Source: Stictocephala bisonia
Taxonomy: Eukaryota; Arthropoda; Insecta; Hemiptera; Membracidae
DNA: 64,000 nucleotides
Reading direction: 5' to 3'
Assembly (NCBI GenBank): GCA_035578905.1
Contig: JAQJVL010000673.1
Span: forward strand, 343,501 to 407,500
In this document: positions 1-28,440 of the stretch, piece after piece
How positions within the stretch are numbered: position 1 is the first letter of the stretch
Layout: every line of letters starts with the position of its first letter
The notes under the pieces: model-generated
Database searches by the model: none
Seen by the model: only the letters and a program-made list of their open reading frames with translations
What the model was told of the DNA's origin: nothing
Position numbers and translations under genes: made by a program

Positions 1-1430
1 ATTAAACCAGTGGTAATATGCTTATCAGAGTATCCAAATGTATTACGTAAAATATATAGACATGTAAAAACTTGCAAAAAAATAAGAAATATTATTGGAG
101 CAATTAAAAGAAAAACTATAATAGACCAGCCATAAGATGGTGAAAATATATTAACACGTAGAAAATATAACTTTAAATGTGATTAAAAGGGAATATGAAT
201 CAGATGAGCATCTTAAAGATTGGTCATAATAGATGTATTTATATACAGATATTGAGAACTTACGTGAAAAGGCATAAGAGATGAAAATAAAATGTATTCC
301 AATGAAGGAGATTTTTAATGATCACATTATGAAAAAATACATTAAAAATAAATACTTAGATATTCAACTTTATTCATTTAGAGTATAAAAATAATACGAT
401 TTAGAAGTAATATTCCAAACGTCCACCTAAAGAAAAACGAAAAACAGCCTAAAAATTATAGACTGAGAGAAACCGCTAGAACGGAATAATCAGGATCAGT
501 TAAATAATAAGAAACATAAAAAGAAATCTACCAATACGAAGAAAATAGGGATGAAAAGGAAATTTTAATCTGTAAGAAATCCTAATTCTGGTAAATAAAT
601 ACAAACTAAATACATCTCTACACAGATGTTCAAAACTCTAGTGAAAAACTTAACAAAATATTATAAGAGATATTCGATCTCAGGGGATATTCAAAGAATG
701 GAAACATAATAAAAATCGTATATATTCAATCGTAAAAAGAAATTCATACACGTACCCGAGTCAAAAAAATTACTAAAAGAAAATAAATTACCAAAAATTA
801 GAAAAACTGTAGGACTAGCAAAATGAAAAAGAAACATATAGACACAGAAATTATGTAATCTAAATATATCATAGCGTAGAAAATATAAAATTGTGAAATT
901 AATGGATTTTGAAAATATAAAATTACGCCGAAATGACAATTATCTGCACCCAAGTGTGAAGGTTGTTGTTGAAATCATCACTTTATATTGATTAGTTTAA
1001 ATTTATTTCAATCATTTTAAAATCACTGCATTAGCTTACGCATATAAAAGCAATGTATCCTACCTAACCACACATTGCGTAAGAATTATCTCCAGGAACT
1101 AAGAAAACGTTGTTTCAGGAAACTGATAAGATTCTTTTTGAAACGTTAAATTATGAAATTTAAACCTATATAAAACCTTTCTGTCAGGTATTAAAATATA
1201 AACGCGATACATTAACGGGGTTTTGAGTAATAAATGTGTAAAGTTCCGATAAACTAGTTTCAATTCAGATAATTTATTCCAACTAGGATAACAAGCGTTA
1301 AAACTTATAATAACTTAGGTTAGGTTAGAATTTAAACATGCATATTTCATAACGTACTCTGAACCGATGAAAACAATGGTGTCATTTGATTTTTCATGAC
1401 CTCTTACTAAACAACCTTCAAACGCGGATA
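1..1430. other. A-rich DNA without a recognisable gene
   Basis: The plus strand is strongly A-rich for the first 950 bases. Lysine/asparagine-rich frames are interrupted by many stops. It could be a heavily decayed retroelement, but no motif supports that. Confidence 0.3.
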
Positions 1431-1439
1431 CACGCAAGT

Positions 1440-1655
1440 TCAGTGGCGGCTGTAAATGAGTTGGACATCTTCAAGAACAATCAAGCCCGGTATAAGTGTA
1501 ACACGTACGTGTGTGTGTGTGTCAGTGTGTGAGTGTGGGTGTGGGGATGCTGCACACCAGTGAAAGTGTGACGTAAGCGCCGAGGACGCGGCAGAGAGGC
1601 CGAGGATCCTCTGGCAGTCGTTAGTGAGTGCTTGCTTGGATACGACTGACCGCAG
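1440..1655 (+). promoter_or_regulatory. Candidate promoter and untranslated first exon of the CPAP1-like gene
   Basis: This block is clearly richer in GC and CpG than its surroundings. It holds a GT-rich stretch (about 1507-1545), an initiator-like CAGTCG around 1615-1620, and then a sequence ending CCGCAG followed by the donor GTATGT at 1656. The likely exon is about 1616-1655, spliced to the acceptor at 9003. No TATA box was recognised. The link to the gene is inferred from orientation, the strong donor and the absence of any other gene between. Confidence 0.4.
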
Positions 1656-1918
1656 GTATGTCCACTCCTGAGACAAGATATGTTTTAGGTTTATTTAGAA
1701 TATACACTTTTACAAAATTACTTTGTAACTTTTTTTTAGACACATTTCTTTTTATGTATGAAAATAATTTTTCAAGACAAGAAGATTTTGTTTTGGAATA
1801 TTTTTCACCATTATTATAAACAGTTGCCCCCTATACGTACATCACTAGGCAAACTAAAAGTGAAGGGAAAGTTTTAAAGGGTAACTTACTTTAATTATCT
1901 ACATATTATATTCATATT

Positions 1919-2816
1919 CAGGGTTAATAAAATGTTTGTTAACGCCCAAATATTTTCTATGTTAGTCGAAAATTTTACAATTTCGATACATCCCCTATTT
2001 TTTCAACAATGTTTTGTCATTTCACACTAACGGGGGACGTTCAGTTGAGAGTATCGTCAATATTCTTTATGGAAATGTATAGCTTGTGATACATCAATTT
2101 AAAGGTTATGGAACAAATGAATGCCACAAGTCATATATCTAAGGAATCACTCTATCATAAAATAGAGCACTTTGAGTATTAAAAATTGGTAATATTCAAC
2201 AATTTTATTTTAAATTGTTTCTTGCAACAATTATGTGCTATAGTACATTTCCTAACATTTTTTCAACTATATAATTTATATAAAACAATATTTTCATTTT
2301 AAGCCTGTTTTATTAGTACAATTTTGAAACAGTTTTATACAGTAAAAGTTTGTAGATTATTAATAATTTAACTAAATTCTTATATAAATAAAAAATATTT
2401 GATGCTGTTAGAGTAGTTTTAATAGTAACCTTTTGGTACCATTTGGCATCAAAGGAAATGTTTGGACTGTCATTCTTCTTAAGTTTAACAATGAAGTTAA
2501 AATTAAATTGTTGAACTTCAGCAAACTTTGAATACTCAAATTGTTCTATTTTTTTATAGAGTGATTCCTTAAAGATGTGTTTTATGGCATACAATTCAGT
2601 TCAATATAACCTTTAAATTGATGTATCACAAGGTATACACTTCCATTAAGAATATTGAAGATACCCTCGACAGGACGTCCCCCGTTAGTGAGAAACGACA
2701 AAGCATTGTTCCAAATAATAGGCGCCCAATACCTATCGAGATTGTAACATTTCCGGACTTCTATTTCGACTAATAAAGAAAATATTTGGGTGTATCAACA
2801 TATTTTACCCACCCTG
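1919..2816. mobile_element. Non-autonomous DNA element with long inverted repeats (CAGGG-type ends)
   Basis: The left arm from 1919 (CAGGGTTAATAAAATGTTTG) and the reverse complement of the right arm ending at 2816 (CAGGGTGGGTAAAATATGTT) align over about 280 bases. Shared landmarks are CCCAAATATTTTCT, ACTAACGGGGGACGT and TGATACATCAATTTAAAGG. The arms differ by many substitutions and small gaps, so the copy is old. No transposase is seen. The right flank is TA; a duplicated TA is not intact on the left. The ends resemble those of the Tc1/mariner relic at 19.7 kb. Confidence 0.75.
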
Positions 2817-3095
2817 TATACAAGGCGTATAGAATGTTTGTTAAAAAATAGTTATCGTAATAAAACATAGTTATTATTTCTAGTTTTTTTTTTTTTTTTT
2901 ACATGCAATAAATGTCTATAACATTTTATTTTTAATACATTTTATTAATTATAATGTACAATAAAAATACAAAATTAATAATTTTAACTTAAAATTTAGT
3001 ATTTATTTAATACGTACGACTAACATGCTACATTACATGAAATATGTACGATTAAGGTAACCTGTTTGTAAATATCTAATAAATAATTTTATATA

Positions 3096-4285
3096 CAGGG
3101 TGTTTTAAAAGACTCTTGATGGAATAATATTTTTTGGACCTATAAAGATTAAGTATTTAAACTTAACACACAAATCCTACGCTAAAAATTGTACTTTTTA
3201 AAGCAACTATCATTTTTTCATCAGACCAGAGAACGGTCCACGAGGAGCCAGAGAAATTTTAAAATTATTAGAACATGGTTCAGTTGCACATCAAATTAAA
3301 GATCTTTATTAGGAAAACACATAATACTAAATTTGGTTAGTACAAACAAAATAATGATGGGTTAAATTTACAAACTCGAGCTTGACAAAACATTTCTAGT
3401 TCTAGACAAAAAAAGCTACTTCAACCGTTTTATAATAAAGCAGTATCTTGTAAAACACTTTTACCCTGCTTAAAAATATATTTCTTAAAGCCAATCTCAA
3501 TTTTCCATATCATTTAGGGGATGGTGTTCAAGAAGTCAGATAAAACCTTTAAAGAGAGAGAATAGGTCAAGTTTTATATCAAATTAAATGTTTTTATTTG
3601 GATAATACAACGACACAAATACAACTCAAAACCGAGGCAGTTGTAAAGTACAAAATGAAGCTGATTGGGAACCCCCTTGGGATATCATCTCTTTCGTGGG
3701 TTATAATAGTACAATACTATTGACACAAGGAGTATTTTTTTTCAAATAACAAGTGACTTACCTACCATTGTAAACGTTCTTCTTTAAGAGGTTCTCTCCT
3801 TAAGATATTTTTATAACTCCTTAGAGACGATGTCTCTGATGATATAAACAGTAGATATTTGCTTATATCATCAGAATAATAAATAGATTTTTGGGAAGAA
3901 GTATAGATTCGTTTAAAGACAGTTTTATTTGAAAATATGTTATTATAATTATTGAGAATTGTTTATTATTTTAACAAATAATGTTTTATCAAGTTCAAGG
4001 TTGTAAAATTTAGCTTCTGCAAGTTTGTATAAGTAAAACATTTTTTGGCCGGGTCAGTGGTTTATGTTTTCCTCATTAAGATCATTAATTTTAGAGGCAA
4101 CATGACCCATGTCCTAATTTGACATTTTCTTCTGACTCCTCATGGGCCGTACCCCTAATGTGATGAAAAAGTCACAGTTGCTTCAAAAATACACTTTTTA
4201 GTGTAGGATTGTCGAGTTAACCTTGATTGCTTAGTCTTTATTGGTTGAAAATATTACGTCATCATTAGACTTTTTGAACAACCTG
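3096..4285. mobile_element. Non-autonomous DNA element with about 170-bp inverted repeats (CAGGGTG-type ends)
   Basis: The left end CAGGGTGTTTTAAAAGACTC and the reverse complement of the right end (CAGGTTGTTCAAAAAGTCTA) begin arms that stay alignable to about 3265 and 4125. Shared landmarks include CAATCCTAC/CAAATCCTACGCTAAAAA and the CATGAGGAG/CACGAGGAG segment. A second diverged internal copy of the sub-terminal sequence lies near 3465-3605. No coding capacity was recognised. Confidence 0.72.
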
Positions 4286-5077
4286 TTTACAAACATTAAT
4301 AAAATATGTAACAGTTGGTTAGATTAATTAAACACATTATATTAATTTTTCAATAGTTTTATTCTTTATATTAAATATCACGTTAGGTATATTATAAAAT
4401 ATAACAAACAACTACAAAAATTTTTGTCATCTATTTTTCAATTTTCATTTAATAAATATTATTATGATACTTTATCTGAAGAATATATATTTTTCAGTTG
4501 CATATTTTATTTAAATTAATTAGTATTTAATGTGCTTGAACACACCTCGTTTTTAATTTTTTTACAAACATTCTGGTTGTTTAATTTGAGCAATTAAGTA
4601 CAAAAAATCGTAAATAGAATGTATATTTATACTATTTGAGGTGTGTAATCCAACAACTCTCCCACTATTTGTAAATAAACAAAAATTGAATAAATTGTAA
4701 ATCATAATTAATTAATTATGTTACATAATTAATTAATTATCATATTAATTAATTAATTGGTCCTAAAATATAAATCTTCATGTGGTCATAATTATTTTGG
4801 AACATCTTATTGAAAACAAAATTAGTTTATTCAATGTCGTAAGTTTTTGGTTTCAAGGCACATACCTCATGTGTATGTTAATTGACTCTAATGTAAATAT
4901 CACTTAGGCTATGCTAAATCTTTAATAACTTGTTTTATGCTTTTTACAACAAAAGTTTAGGGCTAAATATTCAATGAAGAAACATTTACTTTGGTTAAAG
5001 AGAGTAAGAATATATTACAAATAAAAAAAAATATATTGGCAAAGAGACAAATTTACTGTCATGTTTTATATATCAAT

Positions 5078-5079
<2 letters not shown>

Positions 5080-5165
<86 letters not shown>
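5080..5165. repeat. (TA)n microsatellite
   Basis: Alternating AT for about 85 bases with one G interruption near 5147. Confidence 0.95.
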
Positions 5166-5167
<2 letters not shown>

Positions 5168-5169
5168 TA

Positions 5170-8100
5170 TACACCCACCCTTGTTCAATGAAAAACTACG
5201 TATGTAAAATGACAATTACTCCTAATTTAAGTAAATTAAATGCTACTTACCTACAAACACATTATCTTGCTTAGTATTGATTATTCCCTGTATGCTGTCA
5301 GATTGCTTTGAAAAAAAGAAATAAATATACTTGAATGTTACTGATCATTTTCAATACCTCCTGATATTTTTATTTTGCTGTTTTATAATTCTTTGCTGAG
5401 AATAAAGTGTTAGATAATCTTCATAAATTATTACAGTAGTAATTATTTATTTATATTCTTATATAATTGAAACTGTTTTAGGGGTTTGTTTTGTTTACGT
5501 TGAAAATATTTCATCTTAGGTACACAAAGCTATATCAACTATGTTGTTTAGCTTAAAACATTTTTGAACAAGCCATATTTGTTAGGAAATTTATTTATAT
5601 TTTTCTTATAAATATTTTATTTTATGATCTTGACATATTTTTCATGTAACACTTATTGATTAAGCTTTCACGGAATAGTTCATTTTGATTCACTGGCTGA
5701 TCTGAATTATAATTCAGGAAAACGCGAATGAAATCGTACACCTAAATGGGCAAAACGAGACAGAAAGTGTATGATTAGGTGGGATGGCATACGTATAAAT
5801 AAGTTTTCTTTTATGAATACATTATCAATTGGGAGTACATTGTGCATTTAAATTGTAGATTATAATAAATTTAAATCAATCTTACTCTAGTGTTCAATTA
5901 TAATAAAAATTCTAAATGCAGTGATATATGAAGGAATGTGTGGGGTAGAAATCAAGGGGAAATATCACACGTACAGCGAAAACACTCCATTAGATTTTGC
6001 TCTTATGCCGTCTTCAGTGTATAAATATATAACTCATTTACAAAAATGAACTGTAATTATCTTTTCAAACAAATGGAAATAAGTGATGATTTTTACTTAT
6101 GATTTTTATGGTTTTTTATTTTCTTATTTTTCATAAATACAATTTTCTGTGTTAATTTGTGAATTTAAATGTCCTATGGTTCTTTTTATTTAGTTCCAAT
6201 TGTTATTTTTATAATTGTTCATTTATTACAATTAGACAGTAATTTATTACAAATAATTTAAGTATTGCTGAATATATTATATAAATCTGTTTGTTAAAAA
6301 CAATACACACTTTTAACAATATATAGTAAATTTTACAAGGAGATTTAAATGGCTACATTTTAATTAATACGAAACTTTGTTTTGCTCTTTTTTAGCTTAA
6401 TTGTTTAACAGAAACTTTATTTGTAAGATTATATTATGGGGCTGAAAAAAATATCATTTTTATATTGAATTCACACTAGGAAATAAGATTTACTGTGGTT
6501 ACTTGATTATTATGACTAACGCTATTGCGGTTTGAGAGAAGACATTTCCAAACATGTTCCATTGTGTGGTGAAGAAACCCTATTTCAATTCTTTATAAAC
6601 AAGAGAAGCACAAACAAACAACTAGGATTTGGACGTAGAATATTGTAAAGCTCATGTTTAATGTAGAACGCTTTATTTTTAAATCGTTGAATGCTAATAC
6701 TCATTGACCTTTATTGAAATATACTAAGTGCTTTTAATTACTTAAGTTCAGTATACAGTTTGTATACGATAATTTACCTTTTTAAAGATATAAACAATAG
6801 TAACACTATTTGTTTGAAATAAAATTATGAAAATGTGGAGAATATAAAATTATTTCCAATTTTAATCTTAGGGAGGGGAGCAGGATTAAAAATTTAAGGT
6901 TTTTTCTATACCCGGAAATTCTGTCGGCTCTTTGTCAAGTTCTGTGTAAAGGAGCTGGTTCTGATATGTCATGTTTGCAGGTTTAATATATCATAAGCTT
7001 TTTATCATTCATAAATAATTTTATTCTAATTGAATAGTTATTCTAATTTGTATTCATTTAAATAAAATTAACCGTAATAAGTAGTCTCAATATTTGATTA
7101 AAACATTAGTTTTGTAAAGTCCAATAACGGCAGTTGATTCGTGAACGACTGTCACCTTACAGTAAACCATCCATCAGCTGTGTAAAGGAAGTGGAGTGGA
7201 CGAGTGTCACATCGTACCTCTTCAATCCTTGACAACAGCGTTTAGAGTGCGCATAATTTATTTTTATAAACTGCACAATTTAACTTTTTCCATCTCAAAT
7301 ATATAAATCGTGTATGAAATCAAGTCAATGAAAGTGTACTCAGGGCGGATGGAAGGACACCTAGAAACACTCACCACATTTTCCTTGAACGCTATGTACA
7401 CTCATTATACCATGTACATTGGTGATGTTTGGTTTGTATATATATAGTTCTATCCTCAATGTACATTGAAAGTTAATGTCGGAGATGTTTTACAACCAAT
7501 TTGACTTTGTAATCACAAAAGCTCATATGGAGCAATGCAAATCAAATACCTGGGAAAAAGGTGTAAGTTAACATGAAAGGCGTACATGACTACACAGTCC
7601 ATAAACCGTAGCTTAAACAATGTGCCAATCTGTAAAAGGTTAGTTAATAAGTCGATTTTAAGATTTTATTTCGCAAGATTCATAAGAAAATTCTTCTATG
7701 TAAGGTTTATAAAAAGTGTTTGATTGCCAGTATTTGATAGAGAGCTAAACAGTATGAATTTAGGAACTTTTACCATTATAAATTAGTCCATACAATAAAG
7801 ATTAGTGAACTTCTTCAATTTTAGAATCGTTTTTTACACAAGTTTCGTTATCAATTATTTGTTTTTAACTAAACACGTTTGGCTATTTACTTAGCCTATA
7901 ATTTTAACTTACAAGACAAATGTGTTATTGTCTTAAATTGTTGAACGATGTGTTTTAAACGACTAATTTGTTAAAATTGAACTACAGTAATGTTATTCTG
8001 TTAAGATATGGAGCGCCCGTTATCGTAGAGTATGCAAAGTTTGCAGTACAGTTATGTAGCCATTTTGCTAGCAAGCGCCCTCACATCACTTTCAATAAAG

Positions 8101-9000
8101 ACCCTCTTTTATACGCGTATAACAAGAGGGTATACGCTTGTATCATTGATTTTACTAAACACAGGGATTGTAATACTCTAAGTGTTCTATGTGTAATAAA
8201 AGCAATCCTTTTATGGGAATTAGGCTTTGGGAAACCAAAAGTGTGGTTAAATTTACTTTTCTTTTATAGCCGATTTTACCAACTTCAGTCAGCGTGTTTT
8301 AGTCACGGTTAAGAGAATCAGCTGATATGTTGTGTTTTATCAACAGCTGTTATAGCTAACTAACGTCAAATGCCCGCTAAATGTGGTTAAATTTATAAGG
8401 AGGTTAGAGGTCCAGTTAAAACTTTAAACCGTGGTTAAGTAACAATAAGCGTCTGTTTCCGTCGACTTTTCATTTTTTTTATTTTACGTAGAGGAGGTTA
8501 GTAATAATTTAATAGATCTACGTATACAAATTAATTTTTTATTTATTGTTTGTCAGATTATTTGTAACTAATTAATAAATAATAGAAAATTTCAAATTGT
8601 ATAGTAAAACACTTTTACATTTCTGTTAGTTAAAAATCACATTAATGATTGCCATCTTAAATTTCTATTAAAGTACACTGAAGTAGCATAGTTGAACACC
8701 AGTTTTATTCCTTTGTAAATCCTTCTGGTCTGAGGATGGCAAACGAGATTTATCGAAATCTATCACCATAATATCTGTATTGTTTTATGTACATATGTTG
8801 TAATAAATTTATGTTTTATTATGTTCATTTGTAACGCATTTTACCTACACTTATTATGCTAAATATTAAGCTAAATGATTATTTATCGTAGTTATAATAT
8901 TTTCACTTAACCTACCCTTGTTATGTCTCTAAATAGCTTTAGATGTTATGTGTGTATAATAGTTACCAACCAAATATTGAAGATATGTTTCCTTGTGTTT
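5170..9000. other. First intron / 5' flank of the CPAP1-like gene, no gene seen
   Basis: AT-rich DNA. A 114-codon open frame at 7968-8312 has no family motif and no convincing start. A slightly GC-richer patch lies at 7140-7260. No other feature is supported. Confidence 0.4.
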
Positions 9001-9009
9001 CAGAAGTAC

Positions 9010-23927
<14,918 letters not shown>

Positions 23928-24177
23928 ACAGTTTTCCAAGCTAAAAATACAAAGTGCCTTTATATTTATTATAAAAAAAGTTTGAAAAATAATGAGATCC
24001 CAGTAAGCTTTTTAGTGAAAAATGTGCATCACTAAAACCTAAGGACAATCAAATTAATTGACTTTTTTGTCTGTTATAAATATTAGTTTTTAAAACACAA
24101 ATCACACTGTTATAAAATGTATTATTTATGATTCATTTGCTGTATGTATGAGGTAAAAACTATTTTATGGCAAGAAA

Positions 24178-24183
24178 AATAAA
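24178..24183 (+). terminator. Polyadenylation signal of the CPAP1-like gene
   Basis: This is the first AATAAA hexamer after the stop codon, about 250 nt downstream of 23927. Further AATAAA hexamers occur in the AT-rich DNA beyond it, so the actual 3' end is not certain. Confidence 0.5.
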
Positions 24184-24189
24184 TACTAA

Positions 24190-26580
24190 CAAAATTTTTT
24201 TAACTAAAGAAATGTAAATAGTCAAAGAAAGTAATTTTATCACATTGTTAGTGAAATAATAGAGTAAAAATTTTAGCAGTTTAGAATTTTTGTATTCTCA
24301 TAGTAATAGTCAAAACTATACATCTTTCACAATCAAGCTTTCATATGGATCAATCTCTTAAAATATTATATATTTTTCCATTTGCTGATTATGGAAAACA
24401 TATTTAAAAGACGCATGAAAAAAAATGTATTGTGAAATACTGCAGAGTGATAATAGTAATAGATATGGAAGTACCCTTTACATTGATCAATTTGTATTTC
24501 CTGATTGTAGCATTAATATAAAATAAATATAAATAATAAAATATGATATAAAACATTTAGTTAATCAATAAAATTTAAGAAGCAATAAATCAAAAGTATA
24601 AAACTGTTAGGAAATTAAGTGATCATTTACTTGAGAGTAAGAGAAAGTAAGAACATGCAAAAATATATATTGTAAATATCTAGCAACTTTAAAATATATA
24701 AAAATTATTTCTCCTTTTTGCCATTTTCAATTAATATCTTTATCATTTTTTTATGTCATTCTACTAACAACCTAAATTCGCCAAAGTGTATTTTCTTATA
24801 TGATTAATTAACCTTTCATATGTTTACCTATTTTTTATGAGGTGCTATTTTGTGGACCGGGCCAGTGATTTTACGTCCTATAAAATAGAATAATTTTAAA
24901 AATATATTTGATATGTTTTTACAATCTGTTACTTTATTTAGTTCCATTCTTAGTTTGAAATATTTCAATAGTGAAATGTTCTGCTGCTTACATTAATAAA
25001 CGATGATATTGTTATAATATCATATTAGATCTTCAAATCTGGAGGTCAAGTAAGGCATGGCCTAAAATTGCATGTCTGAACATAAATGTACGTAAATTTA
25101 AATTAAATTCGTAGATACATGACAAAATTGCATATCAAGAGTTAGTGTTAAACTAAAAGGAAACAATGTTAAAATCTGAAAAAATGTTGCTTAAAAATAA
25201 AGTCTGCACGGTCAAAAAAGTGCAATTTTCAATCCAATATTAATCAATTTTGTGTATATAAAGTTATGTGCAATACGCTATAAGTTATTGATAAGTTAGA
25301 TAAGATAGTTTTGTACTGATTAAAGGGTACGTTTTGTTAAAATAATTGTGGTTTTATTTCTACTCCTTGAGATTTTATTGATCAGGTAAGTTGAAGAATC
25401 AACAACAGGGATTATTATTTGTTTATTGACATTATTATACATATCAATAAACAAAACAAAATAATAATATTTATCTCAAATTTAGCCTATATTATTTGTT
25501 GTCAACATTTGTGTGAAAAATATTAAAATACAAATAAAAATTAAGTTTAAAAATAAATAAGAATAAAACTAAATAATTCAGAAATGTTTTATATGTTCTC
25601 TTTAACTTCTTACTTGCTGCCTGAGATTAATTGTGCAAAAGTTTGTAATTTTTTATCTTTTTTCTCTATTTACACCAGTGACATTTTTAACTTAGACTAC
25701 AAATGCTGTTAAGGGACAAACTTCGAAACTTCTAAACCCATCAAGCAAATTTACCCACTAAGCTAGTAAGAGACCTACACTTTTGTTGGTAGAGTGTTAA
25801 AAATGTTTATAACATAATATATATTTGTTCATTCATCAAACAATTTTTAATAGGTTCAATTGTAACTGAATATTTCAATAACAGTATTGTTCTAGTTTTG
25901 TAGGAAATCTTTTTTAATTAGTTGTTTTCAATATAAGTTGTTCTTTGATATTTAGTGGTAGTCATTTTCATGTTCTTCAAGTTGAAACTTTTTTTATACT
26001 TATTGGTTTGAGAGATGGATTTTACTGTCCCCACCAGCCAACTATACCATAAATTGATTGTAATTTATGTATAGTTCCAATATATATTCCAAAGTATTGC
26101 TTTGGAAAATACCATAGTATATCTGTATTAATTTCTTCTTTGTTCTTATTTCTCATGGTCTGAAGAAGATATATACAAGTCACTTCAATTTCGTAACTCA
26201 CTTATCGATATTTAAATTCTATTTGACATTACAGTTATACGTTATTCTAAGGTATTCAATGTTTGTGACTCTCTAGATGAACACCACCCATCTTTATATT
26301 TATATTATTAGTAATTGAATTCTTTATTGCCAAGAGTTAAAGCCAAATACAGATTTCTTTTTTATGTTGAGTATACAACAGTTTAAAAAATATTACCAAG
26401 AACAAATGGAATCAAACATGTTTTACATCATTTTAGCTACTCTTATGTTACTTACCCTTTGACATTTTGAAACGTTAGAACTGGCATGTGTACCAAATTT
26501 AACATTCTTCTAACATTTACTTTATATAAAAATTACAAGTTGATTCACTCAAGCCTTTCTTTTATTATTATTCATTATTA
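24190..26580. other. AT-rich intergenic DNA, nothing recognised
   Basis: No open frame above background and no repeat shared with the rest of the window was seen, apart from a short AT hairpin near 25408-25468. Confidence 0.4.
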
Positions 26581-26581
26581 A

Positions 26582-26704
26582 GATGCCAATCGTCAAGATA
26601 TGGGTGAATATGAGGTGCGAATGAGTGTAGATGAGCGAGTGTAGTCATTGTTACTGACTAAGGCCACATAGTGTTGGTCTGATTTTCAGCTAGCTGACAA
26701 ATCT
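26582..26704 (-). repeat. Interspersed repeat family R1, truncated copy 2
   Basis: It shares the AGATATGGG(T/C)GAATATG end and the TGGTCTGATTTTCAGCTA block with copies at 14762 and 60280. Confidence 0.65.
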
Positions 26705-26995
26705 TAACCTTAAACTTAATTTTCTAATTCTCAACCTAAAACTTGTAAGACATTATAAATTGAAAATGGTATATCTAACTAAAATGTATTCACCCCATTT
26801 ACCTTCCCTCCCCAATAAACTCTTGGAGATGTCTTCCAAATGAAAATTAACCTCTCGAGAAGGTGTATACTATCATTTAACCCTCAATTCAATTCCAAAT
26901 TTAAATAGTTTAAAAACTAGGCTTAACCTAATCTATAAAATGTGATGGTTTAACTTACCTCTAAAGTTCACTCAGACAATTGTAACCTTATAATG

Positions 26996-27630
26996 AATTT
27001 ATATATTTGATTATTTGTTGAGTTGCTCCATTAAGTCTAAGATAGAAGAACTATTAGATATATTCAATTATATATAAGTTGGTGACTATGGTTATATAAC
27101 CAAGATCTAGAGGTTCCATTACAATTTATATATTTGATTATTTGTTGAGTTGCTCCATTAAGTCTAAGATAGAAGAACTATTAGATATATTCAATTATAT
27201 GTAAGTTGGTGACTATGGTTATATAACCAAGATCTAGAGGTTCCATTACAATTTATATATTTGATTATTTGTTGAGTTGCTCCATTAAGTCTAAGATAGA
27301 AGAACTATTAGATATATTCAATTATATGTAAGTTGGTGACTATGGTTATATAACCAAGATCTAGAGGTTCCATTACAATTTATATATTTGATTATTTGTT
27401 GAGTTGCTCCATTAAGTCTAAGATAGAAGAACTATTAGATATATTCAATTATATGTAAGTTGATGACTATGGTTATATAACCAAGATCTAGAGGTTCCAT
27501 TACAATTTATATATTTGATTATTTGTTGAGTTGCTCCATTAAGTCTAAGATAGAAGAACTATTAGATATATTCAATTATATGTAAGTTGGTGACTATGGT
27601 TATATAACCAAGATCTAGAGGTTCCATTAC
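26996..27630. repeat. Satellite array A, five units of exactly 127 bp
   Basis: The unit start AATTTATATATTTGATTATT recurs at 26996, 27123, 27250, 27377 and 27504. Only a handful of substitutions separate the units. The array ends cleanly at about 27630. The unit contains a TATGGTTATATAACCA partial palindrome. Confidence 0.97.
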
Positions 27631-28411
27631 ATTTTTTATCAGATCAGACTATTTTGTAAAGTTTAATGAAATAGATTTTTATACAGATTCACCTTGAACA
27701 AAAGCGCTGCCAATCTAAATATCATTGAATATCATCAAAACTCAAAACGTGATCTGTTTTACCATCACTTAAATTATTGAAAGCTCTTCAGATGTATGGA
27801 TGAAGCTTTCTGATAAACTTTGGAGAGTTAAGTTAAACTACATGCAAAATAAAAAAGCATGCTCAATACTTTCATCTCAAAGTCTAAATGATAATTTGCA
27901 GGGTTTCTAAATGGCGTAATTTTGAGGAAATATCAATCAACAGTTTATCACTTGTATCAGAGGAACATTATTTTCCACAAATATGTGCCTCACCTGCTAA
28001 ATCTTTAATTTTGTAATCAATTTAGTATAGCATTGATGACTGGTTAGCATGTTTCCTAGATCCCAAAATGTACTTTATTTATCAATCCACTTTTTTTATT
28101 TTTTTTATTCAAATTGTTATATTTTCCTTTGAAGATTTTCAAGTCTCTAAAATAAATTTTAAGTCTTTTATTGTATTTATATTCTATCCACATCCAGGTT
28201 TTTTTCTTTGTATGTTAAATGGTCTGTTTCTTATTTGCCAGTAAGTTTTTCTCTTGGTGTACTAAATCCAACAACAGTTCATTGTCCTTTTGTTTAATTT
28301 TCCTGAGTTGATCCAACAGTACCTTCCATTTCTTAAATAGACTATATAAATAAATGCACTTCTATTAATAACTGATAAAAAATACATATAACATAAATAT
28401 TTATATATAAC

Positions 28412-28440
28412 AGCGGTAATTCCAGCTCCAATAGCATATA
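28412..28440 (+). pseudogene. Short 18S ribosomal RNA fragment
   Basis: The 24 bases at 28412-28435, including GCGGTAATTCCAGCTCCAAT and AGC, are identical to the universally conserved 18S rRNA segment; ATATA follows where 18S has GTATA. The match stops after about 29 bases, so this is not a functional gene. Confidence 0.6.

Noticed and set aside
1..950. A-rich left end as a retrotransposon ORF
   Set aside because: Lysine/asparagine-rich fragments gave no recognisable endonuclease or RT motif.
1310..1330. Short run of TTAGG-like repeats (also near 39285-39305), the insect telomere motif
   Set aside because: Only two or three imperfect units; expected by chance and no array.
7968..8312. 114-codon open frame
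   Set aside because: No family motif, no splice or promoter context, and it lies in a probable intron; length is possible by chance.
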